Assembly (NCBI RefSeq): GCF_004362825.1
Contig: NZ_SNXZ01000001.1
Coordinates: 1 to 64,000, forward strand
DNA from: Labedaea rhizosphaerae
GTDB lineage: Bacteria; Actinomycetota; Actinomycetes; Mycobacteriales; Pseudonocardiaceae
Direction: 5' to 3'
DNA length: 64,000 bases
Below are positions 18,693 through 27,288 of the stretch, in pieces. Below the pieces are notes generated by a model that did not search any database, was not told the DNA's origin, and saw nothing but the letters and a program-made list of their open reading frames with translations. A program made the position numbers and the translations under genes. Numbering within the stretch: the first letter of the stretch is position 1; each line of letters starts with the position of its first letter.

Positions 18693-20573
18693 ATGAGGCT
18701 GGCGGGTTTCACGGAGGTGAGCCCGCTCGGCGCGGGCGCGTTCGGCCGGGTGGTGCTGGCCCGCGAGGACAGTTCCGGCGCGGTCTTCGCGGTCAAGTAC
18801 TTGTACGACCAGAATCCGACGGCACGCGCGTGGTTCCGGCACGAGGCCGGGATCCTGCGCCACGTCGTGAGCCCGCACGTCGCGCGGTTGTACGCGTTCG
18901 TCGAACAGCCGGACGGCGCCGCGATCGTGATGGAAGCCGTCCCCGGCGTGCCGCTCGCCGCGCTGCTGGCCGATGGCGCGATGAGCCCGGAGTCCGCGCT
19001 GACGGTGCTGAAGGGCTCGCTGCTCGGGTTGTCGGCCGCGCACCAAGCGGGGACCGTGCACCGGGATTACAAGCCGGGCAACGTCTTGGTGCAGCCGAAC
19101 CGGCAGAGCAAGCTCGTGGACTTCGGCATCGCCGTGCTGGCCGGGCAGTCCGGCGCGCCGGTGGGCACACCGAACTACATGGCGCCCGAGCAGTGGTCGC
19201 AGGCGCCCGCGACACCCGCCACCGACGTGTACGCGGCGACGTGCGTGTTCTTCCGTTGTGTCGCAGGACATCCACCGTTCGCCGGCGATGACCTGCGCGC
19301 GCAGCACGAGCACGCGCCGATCCCGGCCGACGCGGTACCGGAGCCGTTGCGCCCGTTGATCCTGCGTGGCATGGCCAAGTCCCCGGCCGAGCGACCGCCG
19401 ACGGCCGCGGAGTTCGTCGCGCAACTGGAGTCGTTGGCCGCCAACGGTTACGGCCCCGATTGGGAGAGCCGCGGCTGGGAACGCCTGGCCGGCAAGGCCG
19501 CGACGCTGTTGTCACTCACCCCGTTGGCCGGGATCGCCGGTGTGGCCGGGGTTTCGGGCGCGGGTGCCGGTGGGGTTGCGACCAGTGCCGTGGCGGCCGG
19601 GTCGGCGGGCGCGGGAGCCGGCACCGCAGGGGTGGGCAGTGCCGTCGGCGGCGCGGCCACCGCGAGTGGCGTCGCGGGTGGTGTCGGGGGTGGTGTCGGG
19701 GGTGGTGTCGCAGGCGCGGCGAGCAGTGCCGTGGCCACCACCGGTGTCGGCGTCACCGCGGGCGGTGGCGCGGCCACGGCCACCACAGCCATCGCCGCGA
19801 AGGTCGCGATCGGTGTGCTCGCTGTCGCGGCGGTCACGACGACGGCGGTGGTCGTGGTGCACAACTCCTCGGCCGACGAGCCCACCGCTCCCCCGGCGGC
19901 CCAGGTCAGCGCGTCGGTGCAGAACCGCGCCGAGACCTTCCCGACCTTCCGGTTCAACGGCCAGGTCGTGCACGTCACCGGCATCGCCGACAAGGCCGTC
20001 GCCGCGAAGGTCGACCAGGTGCTGGCCAAGCCGGTCGACGACTGGATCGCCTACACCAAGCAGGGCCTCGCAGCGGGCGGCCTGGTCCCCCCGACCGGCA
20101 CGCCGTCGGCCACCAGCGAGGCCCACATCGTCGCGCAGACCGACCAGATGGTGTCCGCCCGCTACGACCTGACCATCGAGGACGCGGGCGACGCGTTCGG
20201 CAACCACGGTGGCTACCAGGCGGTGGGCCTCACGGTCGACCTCACCACGGGCAAGCAGGTGACCGCGGCGAACGCGTTCCCCAAGGCGGCCTCCTCATCG
20301 GACGGCGCGGCCGCCCTGGACGCCCTGCTCACCGACAACGCGCCCCAGGGCTTCTGCGAGGGCGAGGACCAGCCGCGCACCCCGCTGGAACCCGAGTACC
20401 TGCGCGACAACACCGTGCAGGTCATGTACGCCGGGGACGGCATGCAGTTCCTGATCGCCCCGTACTCCTTCGGCTACCCGATGGCCTGCTCCATGACCGT
20501 CGTCTCGGTGCCGTATGCGCAGCTCAGGCCACTGATGGACGTCCACGCGGCCGCGCTGATCCCCGAGGGCTGA
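18693..20573 (+). CDS. Transmembrane Ser/Thr protein kinase with Gly/Ala linker and DUF3298-like sensor
   Basis: 626 residues. The kinase domain (about 1-250) has the P-loop LGAGAFGRV, VAIK-type Lys in FAVKYLYD, catalytic loop HRDYKPGNV, DFG and APEQ. A Gly/Ala-rich, low-complexity segment (about 275-370) follows, then one TM helix (KVAIGVLAVAAVTTTAVVVV). The outer part (about 395-626) resembles a DUF3298/RsiV-type domain (ARYDLTIEDAGDAFGNHGGYQAVGLTV) with a Cys pair. It is therefore an envelope-sensing PknB-type kinase; ligand and targets are unknown. The ATG lies 11 bp after nadE and has no clear Shine-Dalgarno. Confidence 0.88.
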   Translation: MRLAGFTEVSPLGAGAFGRVVLAREDSSGAVFAVKYLYDQNPTARAWFRHEAGILRHVVSPHVARLYAFVEQPDGAAIVMEAVPGVPLAALLADGAMSPESALTVLKGSLLGLSAAHQAGTVHRDYKPGNVLVQPNRQSKLVDFGIAVLAGQSGAPVGTPNYMAPEQWSQAPATPATDVYAATCVFFRCVAGHPPFAGDDLRAQHEHAPIPADAVPEPLRPLILRGMAKSPAERPPTAAEFVAQLESLAANGYGPDWESRGWERLAGKAATLLSLTPLAGIAGVAGVSGAGAGGVATSAVAAGSAGAGAGTAGVGSAVGGAATASGVAGGVGGGVGGGVAGAASSAVATTGVGVTAGGGAATATTAIAAKVAIGVLAVAAVTTTAVVVVHNSSADEPTAPPAAQVSASVQNRAETFPTFRFNGQVVHVTGIADKAVAAKVDQVLAKPVDDWIAYTKQGLAAGGLVPPTGTPSATSEAHIVAQTDQMVSARYDLTIEDAGDAFGNHGGYQAVGLTVDLTTGKQVTAANAFPKAASSSDGAAALDALLTDNAPQGFCEGEDQPRTPLEPEYLRDNTVQVMYAGDGMQFLIAPYSFGYPMACSMTVVSVPYAQLRPLMDVHAAALIPEG

Positions 20574-20703
20574 TCCCACGACCGTGTGAGCCTGCCGACA
20601 CGCACTGTCGGGACTCGACCGTCCGGTGTCACGCTGGTGGGGCAACCATCCGCACGACCCGGGGACCCGACGACGGGCCTCGAGGGAAGGACGGTCGACA
20701 ACG

Positions 20704-21579
20704 ATGTCTGCAGAGCCTTCGACTTCCGCTGGGGAAGTAGCCGCCCCGTACGGCACGGGACCGGCGCAGGCCGCCAAGCCGGTGAAGCGGGTCCGCATCC
20801 CGCACCTGCTGGAGCTCAAGGAGCGCGGCGAACCCTGGCCGATGCTCACGACCTATGACATGTACACCGCCGAACTGTTCGACGAGGCCGGCATCCCGGT
20901 GCTGCTGGTCGGCGACTCCGCGTCGAACAACGTGTTCGGCTACGACACCTCGCTGCCGGTGACGGTGGACGAGCTGCTGCCGCTGGTGCGCGCGGTGACC
21001 CGTTCGGTCAAGCGCGCGCTGGTCGTCGGCGACCTGCCGTTCGGCTCGTACCAGCTCTCGCCGGAGCAGGCCCTGGCGACCGCGGTGCGGTTCATGAAGG
21101 AAGGCCGCTGCCACGCGGTCAAGCTGGAGGGCGGCAAGCACTTCGCGCCACACGTGCAGGCCCTGACCCGCGCGGGCGTGCCCGTGATGGGCCACATCGG
21201 CTTCACGCCGCAGAGCGAGCACAACCTCGGCGGCTACCGCGTCCAGGGCCGCGGCGACGCGGGCGACGACGTGGTCGAGGACGCGATCGCCCTGCAGGAA
21301 GCCGGCGCGTTCGCCGTGGTGATGGAGATGGTGCCCGCCGAGGTGGCCAAGCGCGTGACCCACGAGCTGCGCATCCCCACCGTCGGCATCGGCGCCGGCC
21401 CCGACTGCGACGGCCAGGTGCTGGTCTGGCAGGACATGATGGGGCTGCGGCGGGGCAAGTCGCCCCGTTTCGTGAAGCGCTACGCGAACGTCGCGGACGT
21501 CATGCTGACCGCGGCGTCGGAGTTCGCCGCCGAGGTCCGGGGCCGCGAGTTCCCGGCCCCGGAGCACTCGTTCCACTGA
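20704..21579 (+). CDS. panB: 3-methyl-2-oxobutanoate hydroxymethyltransferase PanB
   Basis: 291 residues. The enzyme makes ketopantoate from alpha-ketoisovalerate and methylene-tetrahydrofolate, the first step of pantothenate synthesis. Visible motifs are [36 protein letters not shown] (metal Asp), [23 protein letters not shown] and the catalytic Glu in VVMEMVP. A 25-residue low-complexity N-terminal extension precedes the core. The ATG at 20704 has GGAAGG about 14 nt upstream. A strong hairpin follows the stop. Placement near a CaeA-type hydrolase and glnA2 matches M. tuberculosis. Confidence 0.95.
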   Translation: MSAEPSTSAGEVAAPYGTGPAQAAKPVKRVRIPHLLELKERGEPWPMLTTYDMYTAELFDEAGIPVLLVGDSASNNVFGYDTSLPVTVDELLPLVRAVTRSVKRALVVGDLPFGSYQLSPEQALATAVRFMKEGRCHAVKLEGGKHFAPHVQALTRAGVPVMGHIGFTPQSEHNLGGYRVQGRGDAGDDVVEDAIALQEAGAFAVVMEMVPAEVAKRVTHELRIPTVGIGAGPDCDGQVLVWQDMMGLRRGKSPRFVKRYANVADVMLTAASEFAAEVRGREFPAPEHSFH

Positions 21580-21591
21580 GTTGACACGCCT

Positions 21592-21619
21592 GTGGCGCCC
21601 GGCCTCGGCTGGGCGCCAC
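21592..21619. terminator. Bidirectional hairpin terminator
   Basis: GTGGCGCCC (21592-21600), a 10-nt loop and GGGCGCCAC (21611-21619) form a perfect 9-bp stem between the convergent panB and methyltransferase genes. There is no U-tract, as is usual in actinobacteria. Confidence 0.75.
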
Positions 21620-21626
21620 CGGCTTG

Positions 21627-22415
21627 TCAGCCGCTGCGGACCGCGGTGGCCGCGACGGTCGAGTACTTCATGGTGAAGCTGCCGCCCAGTTCGTCGATGG
21701 CGGCGCCCACGGTGCTCAGGATTTGGTCCAGCTTCTCGGCGGGCAACGACGTCATCGTGCCCTGCGTGGGGATCTGGTCCAGCCATTCGTCCTTTGTGTA
21801 CACGCGGTCCCAGTCGAACCGCCATTGGTCGAAGTCCGCGAAACCGCCTTCGGACCGGAACCCGTCCAGTGCCTTGTCCAGGCCCGGCTGGTACAACGCG
21901 ACACCTTGCGTGGTGCCCATTTTCACCGGCGCGTCCGGCAGCACCTGCGCGAACGCGTCCGCCAAGGCCGCCGCCACCGCGGCCGGCATCTCGAACGCGT
22001 GCCAGAACACCGCCACGCGCCCACCCGGCCGCAACACCGAGGCCACCTTGGCCGAACCCGCGACGGGATCCACCCAGTGCCAGGTCATCCCGGCCACCAC
22101 GACGTCGAAGAGCCGGCCGTCCGAGGACCACTCCTCGAGGGTCGAGACCTCGACGTCGATGCCGGTCGAGCGGGCGAACGCGGCCATCCGGGCATCCGGC
22201 TCGACCCCCAACACCGTGCAGCCGGCGTCGCGGAACTGGCGGGCGACGATGCCCGTGCCGCAGCCCACGTCCAGCACGGCGCGGCCCGGGCTGGTCGAGA
22301 TGATCCGGTTGACCAGCTCATCGGGGTAGTGCGGACGCGTACGGTCATAGCGATCCGGGTCGACGCCGAAGCCTTCGGCCATCTTCCGGTGCTGATGCGA
22401 CGGTAGAGTGGGCAT
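21627..22415 (-). CDS. Class I SAM-dependent methyltransferase
   Basis: 262 residues with SAM motif I VLDVGCGTGIVARQF, an acidic EPDARM at motif II and FDVVVAGMTWHWVDP at motif IV. The C-terminal part has many aromatic residues, as in UbiE-like small-molecule methyltransferases. The substrate is unknown. Its start codon lies inside the first of two tandem operators and it is divergent from a TetR regulator, so it is a likely target of that repressor. Confidence 0.85.
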   Translation of the reverse strand: MPTLPSHQHRKMAEGFGVDPDRYDRTRPHYPDELVNRIISTSPGRAVLDVGCGTGIVARQFRDAGCTVLGVEPDARMAAFARSTGIDVEVSTLEEWSSDGRLFDVVVAGMTWHWVDPVAGSAKVASVLRPGGRVAVFWHAFEMPAAVAAALADAFAQVLPDAPVKMGTTQGVALYQPGLDKALDGFRSEGGFADFDQWRFDWDRVYTKDEWLDQIPTQGTMTSLPAEKLDQILSTVGAAIDELGGSFTMKYSTVAATAVRSG

Positions 22416-22442
22416 GCGCCCACGCTAATGGGCAAGCGCCCA
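22409..22442. promoter_or_regulatory. Tandem TetR operators
   Basis: Two copies of TGGGC-N4-GCCCA (22409-22422 and 22429-22442) have centres exactly 20 bp apart. The first covers the methyltransferase start codon and the second lies 23 bp before the TetR start. The regular spacing suggests two dimers on the same face of the helix. Confidence 0.7.
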
Positions 22443-22465
22443 CTCAGGCAAGGAGGGAGTCCGGA

Positions 22466-23056
22466 GTGCCCACTGGCGTGGCCCTGCGTGACGTCCGCAA
22501 GCAGCTCTTCGACGCCGCCGACCGGATCCTGCTCCGCGACGGCCCCAGCGGCCTGACCAGCCGCTCCGTCACCACCGAAGCCGGCGTCGCGAAGGGCATC
22601 CTGCACCGCCACTTCGCCGACTTCGACGCCTTCCTCGCCGACTTCGTGATGGACCGCGTCGACCGGATGGACACCCAGGCCGCCCAGCTGCGCGAGGAGG
22701 CGGGCAAGGGCGACGTCGTCGACAACCTCGCCGACGCGCTGACCGCCTTGTTCGGCTCGGTCGCGGTGGCGATCGTCGCGCTGGTGACCTTCCGCGACGG
22801 GCTGCGGGCCCGGCTGCGCGAGTCCTGGCCCGCGGGTGTCCCCGTGCTCACCGAGGCCGCGATCATGATCGGCCAGTACCTCACGTACGAACGCGCCCAC
22901 GGCCGCATCGCCGACGACGCCCCGATCGACGCGCTCGCACCCACCCTCATCGGCGCCGGTCACCTGCTGTTCGCCGACCGCGGCACCCCGCCGGACGCCG
23001 AGGCCGTGCGCACGATGGTCACCACGGTCCTCGGCGGGTACCTGAGCCATGCCTGA
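22466..23056 (+). CDS. TetR-family transcriptional regulator
   Basis: 196 residues. The N-terminal HTH (about 8-55: RKQLFDAADRILLRDGPSGLTSRSVTTEAGVAKGILHRHF) is a standard TetR DNA-binding domain. The C-terminal ligand domain has no recognised subfamily. GTG start with AGGAGGGAG upstream. It probably binds the two TGGGC-N4-GCCCA sites and represses itself, the methyltransferase and the downstream peptidase. The 3' end overlaps the next gene by 8 bp. Confidence 0.9.
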   Translation: MPTGVALRDVRKQLFDAADRILLRDGPSGLTSRSVTTEAGVAKGILHRHFADFDAFLADFVMDRVDRMDTQAAQLREEAGKGDVVDNLADALTALFGSVAVAIVALVTFRDGLRARLRESWPAGVPVLTEAAIMIGQYLTYERAHGRIADDAPIDALAPTLIGAGHLLFADRGTPPDAEAVRTMVTTVLGGYLSHA

Positions 23057-24014
23057 CCTCTACCCGCCGGTCGAGCCGCGCCGCTCCGGCATGCTCGAGG
23101 TCGGCGACGGCCAGCTCGTCCACTGGGAGGAGAGCGGCAACCCCGACGGCAAGCCGGTGGTCTTCCTGCACGGCGGGCCCGGCGGCCGGATCGCGCCCGC
23201 GCAACGCAGGCACTTCGACCCGGACGCCTACCGGATCGTCCTGTTCGACCAGCGTGGCTGCGGTCGCAGCACGCCCGGCGTGCACGAGCCCGGCGTCGAC
23301 CTGAGCACCAACACCACCTGGCACCTCGTGGCCGACATGGAACGGCTGCGCGAGCACCTCGGCATCGACCGCTGGCAGCTCTTCGGCGGGTCGTGGGGCG
23401 CGACGCTCGCCCTCGCCTACGCCCAGCGCCACCCGGACCGGGTCACCGACATCGTGCTGCGTGGCGTGTTCACCTCGAGCGAGGCCGAACTCGACTGGCT
23501 CTACCGCGGCGGCGCGGCATCCATCCACCCCGACGCGTGGCACGCGTTCCTCGCGCCGATCCCCAAGGCGGCACGGGAAGATCCGCTTGCGGCCTACCGC
23601 GCGTTGATCGACGACCCCGACCCGGACGTGCGGGCCCGCGCGGCGCTCGCGTGGAGCGGCTGGGAGGCCGCGCTGTGCGAGCTGGTCCCGACCGAGGGCC
23701 TGGCCGAGCAGTACGCCGACCCCCGGTTCGCGGTGCCGTTCACCCGCGTTGCGTTGCACTACTTCGGAAACCGGTCGTGGCTGTCCGACGACCAGCTGAT
23801 CGCGGAGGCGGGCAAACTCGCCGGTATCCCCGGCGTGATCGTGCAGGGCCGCTACGACCTGGTCTGCCCGCCGGTGACCGCGTGGCGCCTGCACCAGGCG
23901 TGGCCGGACTCGGAACTGGTGATGCTGCCGGTCGCGGGCCACGCCGTCGGCGAGCGCGGCGTCCTGGCCGCGTTGACCGCCGCTACCGACCGATTCCGTC
24001 CAGCGCCGCGCTGA
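23049..24014 (+). CDS. pip: Prolyl aminopeptidase (proline iminopeptidase)
   Basis: 321 residues, S33 family alpha/beta hydrolase. Motifs: HGGPGG (oxyanion hole), DQRGCGRSTP, nucleophile elbow GGSWGATLAL, acidic residue in QGRYDLVCP and His in AGHAVGE. It removes N-terminal proline from peptides in the cytoplasm. It overlaps the TetR gene by 8 bp, so the two are cotranscribed. The 3' end overlaps the convergent metal-receptor gene by 32 bp. Confidence 0.92.
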   Translation: MPDLYPPVEPRRSGMLEVGDGQLVHWEESGNPDGKPVVFLHGGPGGRIAPAQRRHFDPDAYRIVLFDQRGCGRSTPGVHEPGVDLSTNTTWHLVADMERLREHLGIDRWQLFGGSWGATLALAYAQRHPDRVTDIVLRGVFTSSEAELDWLYRGGAASIHPDAWHAFLAPIPKAAREDPLAAYRALIDDPDPDVRARAALAWSGWEAALCELVPTEGLAEQYADPRFAVPFTRVALHYFGNRSWLSDDQLIAEAGKLAGIPGVIVQGRYDLVCPPVTAWRLHQAWPDSELVMLPVAGHAVGERGVLAALTAATDRFRPAPR

Positions 24015-24762
24015 GCCGGCCCCAGGCGTCCACAAGGGACGGTCCGTACCAGGTCAGGTCCCGGCCGGACACCAGCACGCACCGCGCGCCGGGAAACGCT
24101 TCGGGCCCATCGGTTTCGGTGAACTCGTAGGGTTCGTCCGGCAGCACGACCAGCCCGGCCGTGCCGTCGGCGAGCAGCCCGTTCAGCTCGTCCAGCGACG
24201 GTCGCGGGTAGCGGTCTTCGTGTGCCGCATAGGCGTTCCCGATGCCCAGCCGCAGCAACACGTCGCCCCCGAACGTGTCCCGCCCGACCACCACCCACGG
24301 CTTGCGCCACACGGGAACGATCGCGGTTGCTCGCCGCGGCAACGTTTCGCGCCACCGGTCCTCGGCCGCGACCAGCCATGCCGGCTCGTCCAGCCCGAGC
24401 CCTTGGGTCAGCAACCGGCGCACCGACGCGAGCCCAGCGGGTACCGTGCCCGGCGCTTCCGTCACCCACACCGGGATGCCGTCGGCCCGCAGCCGGGCGA
24501 CGTCCTCCGGCCGGTTCTCCTCGCTGTTGGCCACGACCAGGTCGGGCCGCAACTCCAGCACCCGATCGACCTTCGGGTACTTGGAACCGCCGACCCGCGT
24601 GACGTCGAGCCCCGCCGGGTGGATGCAGTAGTCGGTGGCACCCACGAGCAGCCCAGCCGCCGACTCCGCGATGGCCTCCGTGATCGACGGCACCAGGCTC
24701 ACCACGGTCCGCGGCACCCCGGTGACCGGAACCGGCTCGCCGAGGTCGTCGATCAACGTCAT
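23983..24762 (-). CDS. Cytoplasmic BtuF-like helical-backbone metal receptor
   Basis: 259 residues with the ABC-transporter periplasmic-binding fold typical of cobalamin/siderophore receptors: VVSLVPSITEAI, GATDYCIHP, VGGSKYPKVDRVLELRPDLVVAN. No signal peptide or lipobox is present and no ABC transporter lies nearby, so it is probably not a classical uptake receptor. Function unknown; an orphan corrinoid- or metal-binding protein is possible. Confidence 0.8.
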   Translation of the reverse strand: MTLIDDLGEPVPVTGVPRTVVSLVPSITEAIAESAAGLLVGATDYCIHPAGLDVTRVGGSKYPKVDRVLELRPDLVVANSEENRPEDVARLRADGIPVWVTEAPGTVPAGLASVRRLLTQGLGLDEPAWLVAAEDRWRETLPRRATAIVPVWRKPWVVVGRDTFGGDVLLRLGIGNAYAAHEDRYPRPSLDELNGLLADGTAGLVVLPDEPYEFTETDGPEAFPGARCVLVSGRDLTWYGPSLVDAWGRLSAALDGIGR

Positions 24763-24797
24763 GACTTCAGGCTAACTAGGTCTGTGCCGGGGTGGGG

Positions 24798-24903
24798 TTT
24801 TCCACAGGCGGGTAGTTGTCCACAGATCCGCTTCTCCCGCCCCACACCCCCTTTGACCTCGATAGACTGGTTTCAAGGGGTGCCCCCGGGAGGGTGGGGG
24901 CTT
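24798..24903 (+). repeat. Dispersed DnaA-box/hairpin element, copy A
   Basis: TTTTCCACA (24798-24806) and TTGTCCACA (24816-24824), then GATAGACTGGTTTCAAGGGG and GCCCCC-GGGAGGGT-GGGGGC, a possible 6-bp stem. It is nearly identical to copy B at 38980 in both boxes and core. It is intergenic, and a GCGCGCGCGAG tract follows. Confidence 0.8.
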
Positions 24904-24984
24904 GTCTTCGCGCGCGCGAGACTGCAGGCCGTTCTTGGTGCGGCGGGGCGTGACGGGCTGGTGCTCGGTGGGCCGGAGCAGGTC

Positions 24985-25977
24985 ATCGATGCCTGTCCGT
25001 TGGGGGGTGGATGTTGGGCGGCTGCTGCGGGCCGGTGCTGAGCCTTCGTAGGTGGTTGCTCTCGCGGTGAAGTTGCTTGCCGTCGTTGCCGGGGGTAGCG
25101 GGTGACTGACGGGGGTTGAGTCCTCCGGGGATGACTGCTCTCGAATGGGTGTTGCTGCGGCGGGTGTTCGCCGCCGGTGGCTGGTTTGGCCTCGGGGCGG
25201 GGAGCGGCGAACACCCTTGCCACCGGTGCCGGTGGTTGCGCTGCGTGGGTGGCCCGGTTGAGGGGTTGCGCTGCGAGGGCGCCCTGCGGTTGCCGGGGTG
25301 GTCCCGGCGGTGGCTGAGTTGCGGGCATGCGTTCGTTGGGGGCTGCGTTAGATGCTGGGCGGCCGCTGCGGGGTGGTGGCCGAGTCTTCGTAGGTGGTGC
25401 TCTCGCGGCAGAGTTGCTGGCCGGCGTTGGTGGCTGGGACTGGGTGACTGATGTTGGTTGAGTGGTCGTTCCTGGTTGCTCTCGTACGGGTGGGGCTGCC
25501 GCAGGTGTTCGCCGCCGGTGGCTGGTTTGGCCTCGGGGCGGGGAGCGGCGAACACCCTTGCCAACGGTGCCGGTGGTTGCGCTGCGAGGGTGGCCAGATT
25601 GAGTGGTGGCGTTGCGATGGCAGCCAGCGGTTTGCCGAGGGTTCCGACGGTGGCTGAGTTGCGGGCATGCGTTCGATGCTGGGCGGCTGCTGCGAGGTGG
25701 CGGCTGAGTCTTCGTAGGTGGTGCTCTCGCGGTGGAGTTGCTTGCCAGGGATGGCGGCTAGGACCGGGCGACTGACATTGGTTGAGTGTTCGTTCCCGGT
25801 TGCTCTCGTGCGGGTGGGGCTGCCGCGGGTGTTCGCCGCCGGTGGCTGGTTTGGCCTCGGGGTTGGGGGCGGCGAACACCCTTGCCAACGGTGCCGGTGG
25901 TTGCGTGGCGGGGGTGGCCCGGTTGAGGGGTTGCGTTGCCAGGGCAGGCTGCGGTTTGCCGGGGTGGTCCCGGCAGT
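24985..25977 (-). repeat. Three tandem ~330-bp repeats with conserved hairpin, downstream of the HNH gene
   Basis: Imperfect units lie at about 25652-25977, 25312-25651 and 24985-25311 (326, 340 and 327 bp). Each contains GGGTGTTCGCCGC, about 28 nt, then GCGGCGAACACCY, an arm match of 13-14 bp with G-U-compatible changes. Each also keeps CCACCTACGAAG and GCATGCCCGCAACTCAGCC blocks. Unit lengths do not keep one frame, and the 301-codon minus-strand frame through it has no family or ribosome binding site, so it is treated as non-coding. Bases 24911-26013 hold no other gene. Confidence 0.75.
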
Positions 25978-26013
25978 GGCTGGGGCGCAGGAATTTACGC
26001 GGCGTCTGGTTGT

Positions 26014-27135
26014 TTAGGAGGCGTGTTGTAGCCAGGGTGGTGGGGTGAATACCGGCAGCCCGTTATCCATATGCACCGACCATTCGGCGTGATGGATCAG
26101 CCGGTGGTGATATGGGCATACCAGGACCAGGTTATCTAGCGTGGTTAGGCCGCCGTCGGCCCAATGTTTAATGTGGTGGGCGTGACATTGGTGTGGTGTT
26201 CGCGCACAACCCGGGGCGGCGCAGCCTTGGTCGCGGATGGCGAGGGCTCTGCGCAATCGTTTATCAGCTAGGCGGCGGGTTTCGCCGATATCCAACGGCT
26301 GGGATTGGCCGCCGAGGACGACGGGGATGATTTTCCCCTCGCAGGCCACCCGGCGGGCTTGCTCTGGGGTCAGGGTGCGGGCGTCGTCGAGGATGGCGTG
26401 GCCGATGCGGGTCTGCAGGGTCTCCAAGGAGACCGTCACCGCGATGTGCGGGCGCTCGCCACCCTCAGCCGGAGCCTGGCCGGAGTCGGCGGCGAAGCCG
26501 ATGATCTCGGCCAGGGCGTCACCCTGACGCTCGCTCAGCGTCCGGTCATCCTGAGGCTGCGGCTTGGCCAACGGGGACAGCAGCGCGCGCAGCACACTCG
26601 CATCCTCCCCGCCGAAGCGGAACTGGCCTGACAGGGACCCGTCGCGGTGTTCGTAGAGGTCCAGCGTGTTCTGGCCATCGACCACCGTCGGCTCGATGGG
26701 TTTGCGACCGTCCGGGTTCAGAGCGTCGACGATGCGCTCGCCCAGGCGGATGAGCTGGGTCGGGTTGAACTTCCGCGCCAACCCCGTCATGTCCGCCTCG
26801 ACCTGCTCGGCGTGCTCGACCGGGACCGACTCCACCGTGGTGGCGATCTTGTCCACGTGCGCGCCGGAGATCTCCCCAGCCGCCATCGCCGCCCGCGCCG
26901 CAGGCAGCCGCGGCGGGATGGGCTGTCCGGTGATCCCGACCTTGGGGCACAACAACTCGACGTGGTGTTCGAGGCGCTTGGCCTCCTTGGCGGTCACGTG
27001 CAGGACGTCCTGCAGGAACCGCCACAACTGGGGAAACCCGGACTCTTTCCACTCCAGGTGGGAAATGTCGTCGAGCAGCTTCAACTCCAGACGCCGCATC
27101 TGCGCGACGGTCGAGTTAAGCTCCCCCAGCTCCAT
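26014..27135 (-). CDS. DUF222/13E12-type HNH endonuclease
   Basis: 373 residues. The first ~260 form the helical DUF222 domain (MELGELNSTVAQMRRLELKLL, GEISGAHVDKI). The C-terminus is an HNH nuclease: Cys in CAAPGCARTP, then CHAHHIKHWADGG, LDNLVLVCPYHHRLIHH. This REP13E12 family is abundant, repetitive and probably mobile in actinobacteria; its target is unknown. The frame is open to 27228, but ATG 27135 starts the conserved protein and TATGAT lies 6 nt upstream. GTGTTCGCCGCC arms occur on both sides: near 27255 upstream and in the triplicate repeats downstream. Confidence 0.85.
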   Translation of the reverse strand: MELGELNSTVAQMRRLELKLLDDISHLEWKESGFPQLWRFLQDVLHVTAKEAKRLEHHVELLCPKVGITGQPIPPRLPAARAAMAAGEISGAHVDKIATTVESVPVEHAEQVEADMTGLARKFNPTQLIRLGERIVDALNPDGRKPIEPTVVDGQNTLDLYEHRDGSLSGQFRFGGEDASVLRALLSPLAKPQPQDDRTLSERQGDALAEIIGFAADSGQAPAEGGERPHIAVTVSLETLQTRIGHAILDDARTLTPEQARRVACEGKIIPVVLGGQSQPLDIGETRRLADKRLRRALAIRDQGCAAPGCARTPHQCHAHHIKHWADGGLTTLDNLVLVCPYHHRLIHHAEWSVHMDNGLPVFTPPPWLQHAS

Positions 27136-27141
27136 ACCCCG

Positions 27142-27167
27142 ATCATACCACGCCATTCGAACAAATG
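27142..27167 (-). promoter_or_regulatory. Leaderless promoter with small palindrome upstream of the HNH gene
   Basis: TATGAT (27147-27142) ends 6 nt before the ATG at 27135. Immediately upstream CCATT-N6-AATGG (27152-27167) forms an inverted repeat that could be an operator. The rest of 27168-27288 shows only a partial hairpin arm of the downstream repeats (near 27255). Confidence 0.45.
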
Positions 27168-27288
27168 GTCTAACACGAACGGGGGAACAAACGTCGGAAT
27201 ATTCCGGCTGAGCTACGCAACTCAGCAATTAACCCAACCACCCGGCGGCGAACACGCGCGGCAGCCGCTCCTAATAGAGAGCCAGGAT

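Noticed and set aside
24798-24903. Chromosomal replication origin, because of DnaA boxes
   Set aside because: At most two full DnaA-like boxes per copy, five scattered copies, and no dnaA, dnaN, rpmH or parAB nearby.
24983-25888. A 301-codon minus-strand frame through the triplicate repeats, rich in Pro/Arg/His
   Set aside because: Repeat units of 326, 340 and 327 bp do not keep frame, and there is no start signal or family; treated as non-coding.
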